DNA from: Pseudomonas viridiflava
GTDB lineage: Bacteria > Pseudomonadota > Gammaproteobacteria > Pseudomonadales > Pseudomonadaceae
DNA: 54,866 nt
Assembly (NCBI RefSeq): GCF_900585905.1
Contig: NZ_UTVH01000008.1
Coordinates: 1 to 54,866 of the forward strand
Reading direction: 5' to 3'
Positions 17,441-25,151 of the stretch are shown piece after piece; within the stretch, counting starts at the first letter, position 1, and every line of letters starts with the position of its first letter. The notes beneath the pieces are model-generated. The model saw only the letters and a program-made list of their open reading frames with translations. It made no database searches and was not told where the DNA came from. A program made the translations under genes and the position numbers.

Positions 17441-18484
17441 GTGAGACTAAGCATTCTTGACCATTCCCCATTGGACCATGGCTTGACGTCCAGCGACGCG
17501 CTGTGGGCCACCACTCGACTGGCGCAAACCGCTGAAGCTCTTGGCTATGAACGCTATTGGGTGGCCGAGCACCACCAATCCAGCGTTCAGGTAGGCAGCA
17601 ACCCTGAGCTGCTCATGATGCAGATTGCCGCCCATACAGAGACGATCAGGGTGGGCTCGGGTGGCATCATGCTGCCGCATTACAGCGCGTATAAAGTCGC
17701 CGAGACAGCGCGTGTGCTGGAGGCGTTGTACCCAGGGCGGATTGACCTGGGGATAGGCCGGGCGCCTGGCGCGGATCAGCGCGTTACCCGTGCTCTCAAC
17801 GATGAGAAGACGCACCAGCTGCCTTTTCCAGTCAAGCTCATGGACCTCAAGGCGTTGCTGCTTGATGATGCAGAAGGGGCAGACGATCAGCACCCGCCAA
17901 TCTATGCGGCACCCCGGATCAACACCCTGCCGGAGTTTCACATCCTGGGTGCCAGTGGCAGTACCGCCGAACTGGCGGCTGCTGAAGGCATGGGCTTCAC
18001 CTTTGCGCACTTCATCAACCCCCATTTCAATCAGGGTGTGGTGGCCGCCGAGCACTATCGCGCGAACTTTCGGCCTTCGCGACTGCATGCTGAGCCCAGC
18101 GTCATCGTTGCTGTCTTTGCAGTAGTGGCTGACACCGTCGAGCAGGCCGAGCGGCTGGCAATCAGTTTTGATGACTGGTTGCTGCGCGCAGAGTCTGCCG
18201 TGCCTGCCGAGGCGTTGGTGCTGCCCGAGGCCGTCGATGCTGCGCACTACAGCGCTGAAGCACGCGAGCGTATAGCGGTCAATCGCACGCGGGTCGTCGT
18301 TGGCGACGGCCCGTTGGCGCTTCAGCAACTGCAGCGCATCGCTGAGCAGTATCAGACCGATCAGATGATGGTCATCCCGATGATTCCGGGCGAGGGCAAT
18401 CGGCAGCGCGCTATCGAGCTGCTCGCTCGCGCCAATCAGGAATCCAATCTTCCCGCGCCACAGCGCGCACTTCAGGAGAGCTAA
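17441..18484 (+). CDS. Luciferase-like flavin-dependent monooxygenase
   Basis: A 347-residue LLM-class TIM-barrel oxidoreductase using reduced FMN. Family sequence includes LSILDHSPL at the N-terminus, YWVAEHHQSSVQVGSNPELLM, VGSGGIMLPHYSAYKVAETARVLEALYPGRIDLGIGRAPG and the later FHILGASGSTAELAAAEGMGFTFAHF. It belongs to the single-component MsnO8-like group often labelled alkanal monooxygenase. GTG 17441 is chosen because the conserved LSILD begins there and GGAG lies 6 bp upstream; the open frame further upstream has no homology. It is translationally close (2 bp) to the downstream Old Yellow Enzyme gene. Confidence 0.88.
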   Translation: MRLSILDHSPLDHGLTSSDALWATTRLAQTAEALGYERYWVAEHHQSSVQVGSNPELLMMQIAAHTETIRVGSGGIMLPHYSAYKVAETARVLEALYPGRIDLGIGRAPGADQRVTRALNDEKTHQLPFPVKLMDLKALLLDDAEGADDQHPPIYAAPRINTLPEFHILGASGSTAELAAAEGMGFTFAHFINPHFNQGVVAAEHYRANFRPSRLHAEPSVIVAVFAVVADTVEQAERLAISFDDWLLRAESAVPAEALVLPEAVDAAHYSAEARERIAVNRTRVVVGDGPLALQQLQRIAEQYQTDQMMVIPMIPGEGNRQRAIELLARANQESNLPAPQRALQES

Positions 18485-18486
18485 TC

Positions 18487-19608
18487 ATGAGCTTGTTTGA
18501 ACACTACACACTCGGTGCCACGAAACTTGCCAACCGCATCGTCATGGCTCCCATGACCCGGTCGCGCGCGCCAGACGACATCGCGACTGAGCAGATTGCG
18601 CTGCACTACACGCAACGCGGCACCGCCGGGCTGATCATCTCGGAAGGCACGCCGATCTCGCGTGAGGGTCAGGGGTATCTGTTCAATCCGGGCATCTACA
18701 GCGCGGATCAAATCAAAGGCTGGAAGCTGGTCACTAACTCGATCCACAGCGTTGGCGGCAAGATGTTTGCCCAGCTATGGCACGTTGGCCGAGTGTCCCA
18801 CACCTCGCTTCAGATCGAGGGCAAAGCGCCCGTCAGTGCAACCAGCAAACAGGCACAAGGCGCAGTCGCCTTTGCCTATACAGAAGATGGCGAGCCGGGT
18901 TTCGTGCCCACATCCACGCCACGTCCGCTGGCAACCGATGAGATCGCCCGCGTGGTTGAAGATTTTGCTCAGGCTGCGCAAAACGCGATCGAGGCGGGCT
19001 TCGACGGCGTGGAAATTCATGGCGCCAACGGCTATCTGCTCGAGCAATTCCTCAATCCGCTGGTGAATGACCGCACCGATCGCTATTCAGCCGATACGCT
19101 GGAAAACCGTTTGCGTTTCGTCTTCGAGGTCGTTGATGCAGTCGCCGCCAGAGTCGGCGCTGACCGGGTGGGTATTCGTATCTCGCCGTACGGCCAGTTG
19201 TTCGACATGCCGTTGTATGCGCAAATCGACGAAACCTACTCGGCGCTCTGTGCCGGCATGCAGCAGCGTGGCATCGCTTATGTTCACGTGATGGATCAGA
19301 CCCATTTCTTCATGGCTGAGGAAGGCTCGGCTGAGCAAGAGAAGGCGCTTCGTGACCTGCTCACCCATTGCAAAAAGCAGTTGGGCGAGACCGCCTTGAT
19401 TCTCGCCGGGGACATGACCCGTGAACGCGCTGAAGATCTGTTGCAGGCTGGCCTGATTGACCTGGCCGCATTCGGGCAGCCCTTCATTGCCAATCCTGAC
19501 CTGGTGGCGCGGCTGAAAAATGGCTGGGCATTGACCGAGCCGGATCGTGACACCTATTACGGCGGTGATGCCAAAGGCTATGTGGACTACCCGCCTTATA
19601 CGGGTTGA
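18487..19608 (+). CDS. Old Yellow Enzyme family ene-reductase (NemA-like)
   Basis: A 373-residue FMN-dependent NAD(P)H ene-reductase that reduces activated C=C bonds, and in relatives maleimides or nitroesters. Motifs: VMAPMTRSRA, LIISEGTPIS, QLWHVGRVS, then FDGVEIHGANGYLLEQFLNP with the substrate-anchoring His-Gly-Ala-Asn, NDRTDRYSADTLENRLRF, and the C-terminal FGQPFIANPDL. Full length. AGGAGAGC precedes the ATG. With the luciferase-like gene it forms a two-gene operon, presumably for detoxifying reactive electrophiles. Confidence 0.93.
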   Translation: MSLFEHYTLGATKLANRIVMAPMTRSRAPDDIATEQIALHYTQRGTAGLIISEGTPISREGQGYLFNPGIYSADQIKGWKLVTNSIHSVGGKMFAQLWHVGRVSHTSLQIEGKAPVSATSKQAQGAVAFAYTEDGEPGFVPTSTPRPLATDEIARVVEDFAQAAQNAIEAGFDGVEIHGANGYLLEQFLNPLVNDRTDRYSADTLENRLRFVFEVVDAVAARVGADRVGIRISPYGQLFDMPLYAQIDETYSALCAGMQQRGIAYVHVMDQTHFFMAEEGSAEQEKALRDLLTHCKKQLGETALILAGDMTRERAEDLLQAGLIDLAAFGQPFIANPDLVARLKNGWALTEPDRDTYYGGDAKGYVDYPPYTG

Positions 19609-19763
19609 TTGAATGAGCGGTGCGTGCCTGCGGCGGGGATGCTGAAGGCGCGCTTTCGTCGACCATTAAAAAACAAATCTGAACGTCGGATCCGGCAAAA
19701 CGGATACAACAGTTACGGTGCTCGTCTCCCGCTCTCTCTTATTAAAAAATGACAGCCGTTACA

Positions 19764-20816
19764 TTAATACAGCGTTTCAGGTACATCCTTGCACTGCGCA
19801 TAAAGTTCTCGCAAATCCAATGGCAGGTCCTGTTGGCCCAAGGGGCCAGGCAAGACACTTAACTTCCATTGGTTGATCAGCGCGTCCCCTTCGACGCCCG
19901 CCTCAAGGCATGACATCCCCAATCCCATCAGCTCCTGGTAACAGGCACTGAAAGCGTCGGCCATGATGTCCAGTCTGACATCCAGTTTTCCAGTGACACG
20001 ATTGATGGAGAGGGCGCCTGCATCACGCAGCCGGACCCATAGGTACGCCCCTCCCCAAGCATCGTTATCATCGTTCAAACCGCCCTGTTGTGCATTAACA
20101 CCGGTCCCCTTTCGGGCATACCAAAAAATGCGATTCAAGAATATGAAAAGACAAATCTCTGGAAACTCTCTGGCGGTTTCAACAAGCTGCAGGTCCGCCC
20201 ACAGCTCACCAACAATAGCCAGGTTCTTGCCACTGATACGTAAAGATTTGTCTTTTGAAGGAATGACTCGCCATATGCCAACGCGATGACACATTTCATG
20301 CAGCAATGAATACAGGTACACAACCTCCTCGATGCATGCGGAAAACGTGTCTTCAACCAACGCCACGATTTTCTTTGAACCCACACGTTTCAACGCCGGG
20401 ACATGTACCTCATTGAAAATCGCGATCGACACCTCTACCAGTTCAAAGCCAAAAATGTGTTGCTCTTCTTCACTTCTAAGCCCGGCACCGAACGGGAAGT
20501 ATAGAAATACGTTGTTTGACAATGCCGCCGCGCCATTGGAGGCGATAACCTTCATGGGAAAGTGCCGTGGCCATTCGACCCGCTCGCCAAAGCGACAACG
20601 CTGAGAGAGTCGAGAAAGCAGTACATCCTGAGAAACGCGAGAGGCAACCCAGCCCTGCATCCGGGCCTCCAAATCCAGTCTCCTGACCAATGTGGCGCGT
20701 AAATAAACCTCCCTGTTTTTAGTAAAACTGTATTGACCCTCCAAAAAAACGGGCTCTGCGGCCAAGGCCTTTCTTCCCAGGTCGGTGAGGTCGTTCAATG
20801 AAAATACCTGACTCAC
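19764..20816 (-). CDS. HExxH (gluzincin-like) protein of unknown family
   Basis: A 350-residue soluble protein with no signal peptide. It contains a zinc-peptidase-type motif, LLHEMCHRVG (His173-Glu174, His177), and a possible third ligand Glu204 in VGELWADLQLVE, 27 residues on, a gluzincin-like arrangement. The N-terminal half is beta-rich (VFLEGQYSFTKNREVYLRATLV). I do not recognise the family. It could be a protease, a peptide-trimming enzyme or a metal-dependent biosynthetic enzyme. Its stop lies far from other genes; its start overlaps the end of the ACT-domain gene by 4 bp, so the two are translationally coupled and transcribed away from the NRPS operon. Confidence 0.65.
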   Translation of the reverse strand: MSQVFSLNDLTDLGRKALAAEPVFLEGQYSFTKNREVYLRATLVRRLDLEARMQGWVASRVSQDVLLSRLSQRCRFGERVEWPRHFPMKVIASNGAAALSNNVFLYFPFGAGLRSEEEQHIFGFELVEVSIAIFNEVHVPALKRVGSKKIVALVEDTFSACIEEVVYLYSLLHEMCHRVGIWRVIPSKDKSLRISGKNLAIVGELWADLQLVETAREFPEICLFIFLNRIFWYARKGTGVNAQQGGLNDDNDAWGGAYLWVRLRDAGALSINRVTGKLDVRLDIMADAFSACYQELMGLGMSCLEAGVEGDALINQWKLSVLPGPLGQQDLPLDLRELYAQCKDVPETLY

Positions 20817-21238
20817 TCTGGACTCCTCGTCGGCTCGGTCTTTGAGACAAACAGGCTACCCGCGGCACTCAGTACGGCAGTGGCGTGTGAGAGTGACTCC
20901 TGTTTTATTAAGAAAAAGTCACCGGCAAACGAGGACACTGTCAACAGGCTGATACCTGCTCGGGCCAGGCTATTGCTGACAAAAGCAATTAAACCTACGA
21001 CATCGGTGGGGTGTTCGCTGACAACTTCCAGACAGCGCCAGGCGAGGCTGGTCTGATCGATGGTACATCCCGTGACCTGACAGTCACTGGCACAGATCAA
21101 GGTTATTTCATTGGGCGAAATCGACAGGGATAAAAAGTCCGCGCTTGCAGACAAACAGGACAGATCAGGAACGTCGTTCAATTTATAGATTGAATAGTCA
21201 GGCGCGTGCAGCGCGAAGTGTAACTCGAAATTTATCAT
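20813..21238 (-). CDS. ACT-domain (ACT_7/CASTOR-like) protein
   Basis: A 141-residue protein with two halves. The first contains SLSISPNEITLICA. The second has an ACT signature, DVVGLIAFVSNSLARAGISLLTVSSFAGDFFLIKQESLSHATAVL. This matches the small tandem ACT_7 proteins related to CASTOR amino-acid sensors. It probably binds an amino acid in the cytoplasm; which one cannot be read from the sequence. It is the first gene of a divergent two-gene unit with the HExxH protein and shares the 368-bp regulatory gap with the NRPS genes. Confidence 0.75.
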   Translation of the reverse strand: MINFELHFALHAPDYSIYKLNDVPDLSCLSASADFLSLSISPNEITLICASDCQVTGCTIDQTSLAWRCLEVVSEHPTDVVGLIAFVSNSLARAGISLLTVSSFAGDFFLIKQESLSHATAVLSAAGSLFVSKTEPTRSPE

Positions 21239-21606
21239 GGCGATCTATTAGTCCGTCAGAAATAACCGCATCTCATCTGCTGTAGAGGTGTATCAAGTTA
21301 ACCTTGAAAAGGTCGGCCTGGATGAAGTCAGGTCGCCATCCTCGTGGCGCAGGAACAATGTTGTCAAGCCATATCAAAAACGAAGGCGTGGCAAAAAAAC
21401 GGATATTTTTCTTCCCCGGTTTTTTACTATACGTTGGTCGCCACCTCAAAAGACGCCTGTTGTGCGCAACGTGACCGGACACTTTTTCTATTGAGTCTGC
21501 ACCCTGTTGAAGACCCTGTTACCGCTCGGCTTATTAGTCTTCATAACGACTGTGCGCTGCAAAAACTGACCGCATCATACGGATTTCAATAAGAGAGCCC
21601 CAGGGT
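21239..21606. promoter_or_regulatory. Divergent control region of the NRPS cluster
   Basis: No supported gene is seen. The gap must contain promoters for the ACT/HExxH pair and the NRPS operon. A 15-bp imperfect palindrome TCAAG-TTAAC-CTTGA (21293-21307) has the size and dyad shape of a LysR-type binding site and is the best candidate target for the LysR protein at 37639. No hrp box was found, so HrpL control of the cluster is not suggested. Confidence 0.45.
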
Positions 21607-24600
21607 ATGTTTAACGAATGCTTACATGACTTTTTGACTGCACGAGTAACGGCAGCTCCCGAGGCTACCGCTGCCGTGTTCAATGAATCATGCTTGACCA
21701 ATGCGCAGTTGGAGCAACAAGCTCTTCAAGTTGCGCGCAGCCTGATCGCCGAAGGTATTACCACCGGCAGCAGGATCGCTATCCAGGTTTCACGGTCTCT
21801 GGACATGCTGGCCGGTGTCATTGGCATCCTCAAGGCTGGCTGCACATGCGTCCCCATAGACCCCGAGGATACGGACGAGCGTCGGGCTGCCATCCTGGGC
21901 GATTGCGACGCTCAGGCCTTGGTGGCAGACCAGCACTACGAGAATAGTCTCGGTTCATGGACCGGCCTCAGATTGACCCTGGGTCGACTGATTGACGCGC
22001 CGTACCCATACGATCAGCAACCCCTGCCCGGGGTCGACGCCGACAGCCTGGCTTTCCTGTTCTACACCTCCGGTTCTACCGGGCAGCCCAAGGGGGTCAT
22101 GCTTTCCCATCGAGCATTGGTCAGCGGCCAACGCTGGTTGCAAACGCGATTCCCGCTGAGCGAAAAAGACCGCCAGTTACTGCGCACCACCTTGAGCGTC
22201 ACCAACCTTGTCCGGGAAATCTTCTGGCCTCTTCTGTCAGGCTGCGTGATTGTTGTGCTGCCACCCGGCGAGCACAGAAGTCCGTCGAAGCTGGTCAATA
22301 CGATCAATCAGAGCTCGATCTCTGTCTTCCTGGCAGTGCCTGCGCTCTTGGCCGGCATGATTGAAGAACCTGAGTTCAAACAGAACCGTACGCTACGTTA
22401 TGTATTCAGCAGCAGCGACGTCATGCCAGGCGACCTTCCCGCCAGGTTTTTCGCCTGTGACCTTCCCGCACGGCTGTTCAACTTGTATGGACTGACAGAG
22501 GCGCTATACAGCTGCCACTGGGAATGCGAACCCGAACAGGAATATGCGGGATTCGTCCCCGTGGGATTCCCGGCAGAGCTGACGCCCGTCATTGTCGATG
22601 AGTCATTGCGCAAAGTGACCGATGGTCAGCCGGGCGAACTGCTTATTACGGGCATTGGCATTGCCGACGGTTACTTCAATCAGCCAGAGCTCACGCGCGA
22701 GCGCTTTGTCGAGACACCTTATGGGCTCTCGTTCCGGACAGGGGATATCGCGAAGCAAGGAGCTGATGATCGCATCGATCTGTTGGGTCGAGTGGACGAC
22801 CAGTTGAAGGTCGCCGGGTATCGCGTAGAGCCCGGAGAGATCGAGAGCCACCTGAATCGTTGTCCTGGCGTGAAGGACGCTGTGGTGGTGGGCATCCGGT
22901 CGCCAAGCGGCAACACTCGTCTCTCGGCCTATCTGACCTTCGAACCTGGAGCAGAGTTGAGCGCGGCAGCTATTCGTGCCAGCCTGGCAAATCGTCTGCC
23001 TGACTACATGGTGCCGGCCAGGTTCTTGGTGGTAGACGCCATTCCCTATACCGAGAACGGCAAAGTCGATCGCAAGACGCTTCGCCAGTTGTTTACGCGC
23101 GAGCTTGAGTTGTCTGAGGACAGGACGCGTCCCGCTACCGACACCCAGGCCCGGATTGCTGCACTCTGGGAAGAGGTGCTGGGTATTGATGGAATCGGCA
23201 TTCATGACAACTTCTTCTCACTGGGTGGAGATTCCATACAAGGCTTTCTGATCAGCGCCAAGGCGCGGCAGAAAGGGATGAAGCTGTCGGCAACACAAGT
23301 GTTTGAAACGCCGACCGTTGCGGAAATGGCCGTGCATGTAGAGTCTCAAGGTTTTCATGACCCGCAGGCCAACACCCTTGGTTATGGTGCACACGCCGCC
23401 GCGTTCATCCCCAGCGAGGATGTTCGCAACGTCATGGCGGCTCATGGTGCTCTGGCCTGCTCCGCGCTGACCGATATGCAAAAAGGAATGTTGTTCCACT
23501 CCCTGCTCGACCCTGATTCGGGGGTTTACTTTGAGCAATTCATTTATCACCTGGAAGGCATTGTCGTTGAACCTTCTTTGCAAAAGGCGTGGGAGCAGGT
23601 GGTCCAGCGTCACGAGATACTGCGCACGGGAGTGGTCACTGATGGTTTGCAGGAACCGCTGCAATTCATTCACGAATACGCCCCGCTGGACTGGCGTTTG
23701 CTGGACCTCTCCGAGCTGGCTTCAACCCAGGTACAGTCCGCTATCGAAGCTTATTTGAGCGAAGACCGGCGACGGGGGTTCGTGTACGAACAGGCGCCGC
23801 TTTTCCGACTGACATTGATCGCGCTTGGCAACAACCAGTACAAACTGGTCATGAGTTATCACCATTTGATTCTGGATGCCTGGTCTCTGTTCATTCTGCT
23901 CAGTGATTCGCTGGAGTTTTACCGTGCAGCGCTTGATGGGACGCCTCCAACATTGGCCAACGCCAGGCCGTTCAGGGATTACGTAACCGCGCTCACTCAA
24001 GAAGACGTAGCCGCCGCGCAGACCTACTGGAAAAATCGCCTCAAAGATTTTAAAACGCCAACCATTATCAGCCAGTCTGAAAAGTTGAACCTCTCCGCGA
24101 GTGTTCAGGCGCTTCATGCCGAGGCTCGCCTGGACATGACCGATCTTGAAACCGAGCGGCTGCTCACCTTCGGTAAACAGAATCAATTGACCCTCAATAC
24201 CTTGGTGCAGGGGGCATGGGCGTTGGTATTGGCAAAACACACTCAGCAACGCGATATCTGCTTTGGCATCACCATTACCCACCGTCCGGTCGATCTGGCA
24301 GGCGTTCAGGATATGGTGGGTATTTTCATCAACAGTTTGCCGATGCGGCTGGGTGTATCACCGCACGTCACGCTGGAACAGTGGCTTCAGGAAGTGCAAG
24401 GCGTTCAAGTCGGAGCGCGCGCTTACGAACACTACCCACTGCCATTGGTACAGGCTGGCGCTGAAGTGGCCAGTGACCAGCCTTTGTTCGAAACGCTGCT
24501 GATTTTCGAGAACTTTCCTCGGACCTCCGACTGGCGCTCGAAAAAAGGCATCAAGATCCGCCAGGAACGCTATGTCGGCTGGACTAACTATCCTTTTGCA

Positions 24601-25059
24601 ATTGAAGCCATGCCGGAAGAAACACTCTACTTCCAGGTCAAGTACGACAAGGGTTTCTTCTCTTGCGCCAAGGTCAGCGAAGTCCTGGAGGATTTCCGTT
24701 CGATCCTGAATGCGATCGCTATGGGCGCAGCCAGAACCCTCGGTGAGCTGGTTGGCGACTTGAACAGAAGCGTTGTTGCCGAACAGGCGGGGCATGGTGC
24801 CTACACCCGCGGTCAGGCTTCTTTACCGGTGCAGCGTACGTTGGCAAAAGGGCATGCCCAGGAGTGCCTTGCGAGCATATGGCAGCAGGCGCTGAGTATC
24901 GATGAAATTGATGTCCTTACCCCCTTCTTGGCATTGGGAGGCAATTCGCTCCTGGCGCTGCAAGTGTATGCACTGTCGAGACTGGAAGGGTTTGATTTCG
25001 AACTTAAAGACCTGTTGAGCGATGACGGGACCATTCAGCATCTTGCTTCGTCTCTATAG
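21607..25059 (+). CDS. NRPS, module A-T-C-T with unusual A domain
   Basis: A 1150-residue nonribosomal peptide synthetase. Order: A domain (about 1-500; YTSGSTGQPKG at 153-163, FRTGD, GKVDRK), T1 (LGGDSIQG, Ser543), C domain (about 610-1040; HHLILDAWS at 752-760 with an intact HHxxxD), and T2 (LGGNSLLAL, Ser1114) at the C-terminus. No thioesterase. Read by eye, the specificity residues are T199, N200, R203, L242, F267, S269, L293, Y301 and S302. Asp235 (GrsA numbering), which holds the alpha-amino group, is replaced by Thr, suggesting a non-standard substrate. T2 has no A domain of its own. The chain presumably passes to the next NRPS. Confidence 0.93.
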   Translation: MFNECLHDFLTARVTAAPEATAAVFNESCLTNAQLEQQALQVARSLIAEGITTGSRIAIQVSRSLDMLAGVIGILKAGCTCVPIDPEDTDERRAAILGDCDAQALVADQHYENSLGSWTGLRLTLGRLIDAPYPYDQQPLPGVDADSLAFLFYTSGSTGQPKGVMLSHRALVSGQRWLQTRFPLSEKDRQLLRTTLSVTNLVREIFWPLLSGCVIVVLPPGEHRSPSKLVNTINQSSISVFLAVPALLAGMIEEPEFKQNRTLRYVFSSSDVMPGDLPARFFACDLPARLFNLYGLTEALYSCHWECEPEQEYAGFVPVGFPAELTPVIVDESLRKVTDGQPGELLITGIGIADGYFNQPELTRERFVETPYGLSFRTGDIAKQGADDRIDLLGRVDDQLKVAGYRVEPGEIESHLNRCPGVKDAVVVGIRSPSGNTRLSAYLTFEPGAELSAAAIRASLANRLPDYMVPARFLVVDAIPYTENGKVDRKTLRQLFTRELELSEDRTRPATDTQARIAALWEEVLGIDGIGIHDNFFSLGGDSIQGFLISAKARQKGMKLSATQVFETPTVAEMAVHVESQGFHDPQANTLGYGAHAAAFIPSEDVRNVMAAHGALACSALTDMQKGMLFHSLLDPDSGVYFEQFIYHLEGIVVEPSLQKAWEQVVQRHEILRTGVVTDGLQEPLQFIHEYAPLDWRLLDLSELASTQVQSAIEAYLSEDRRRGFVYEQAPLFRLTLIALGNNQYKLVMSYHHLILDAWSLFILLSDSLEFYRAALDGTPPTLANARPFRDYVTALTQEDVAAAQTYWKNRLKDFKTPTIISQSEKLNLSASVQALHAEARLDMTDLETERLLTFGKQNQLTLNTLVQGAWALVLAKHTQQRDICFGITITHRPVDLAGVQDMVGIFINSLPMRLGVSPHVTLEQWLQEVQGVQVGARAYEHYPLPLVQAGAEVASDQPLFETLLIFENFPRTSDWRSKKGIKIRQERYVGWTNYPFAIEAMPEETLYFQVKYDKGFFSCAKVSEVLEDFRSILNAIAMGAARTLGELVGDLNRSVVAEQAGHGAYTRGQASLPVQRTLAKGHAQECLASIWQQALSIDEIDVLTPFLALGGNSLLALQVYALSRLEGFDFELKDLLSDDGTIQHLASSL

Positions 25060-25070
25060 AAGGCAGGTAT

Positions 25071-25104
25071 CACCCGGTCGGCATCCACGATGGCCGAACG
25101 GGTG
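25071..25104 (+). other. Intercistronic hairpin between NRPS genes
   Basis: CACCCGGTCGGC (25071-25082) pairs with GCCGAACGGGTG (25093-25104) with one mismatch, forming a 12-bp stem in the 92-bp gap between the two NRPS genes. It has no T run, so it is more likely a transcript-stability or processing element than a terminator. Confidence 0.45.
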
Positions 25105-25151
25105 TCCAGCGCCAGACCGTGAATACGCGATAACAGGAAGCCAAGAGAAAC

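Noticed and set aside
17152..17514. A minus-strand frame before the luciferase-like gene
   Set aside because: It overlaps the start of a well-supported gene and resembles no regulator or other family I know.
21239..21606. HrpL control of the NRPS cluster
   Set aside because: No GGAACC-N15/16-CCACNNA match was found before the NRPS, ACT or LysR genes.
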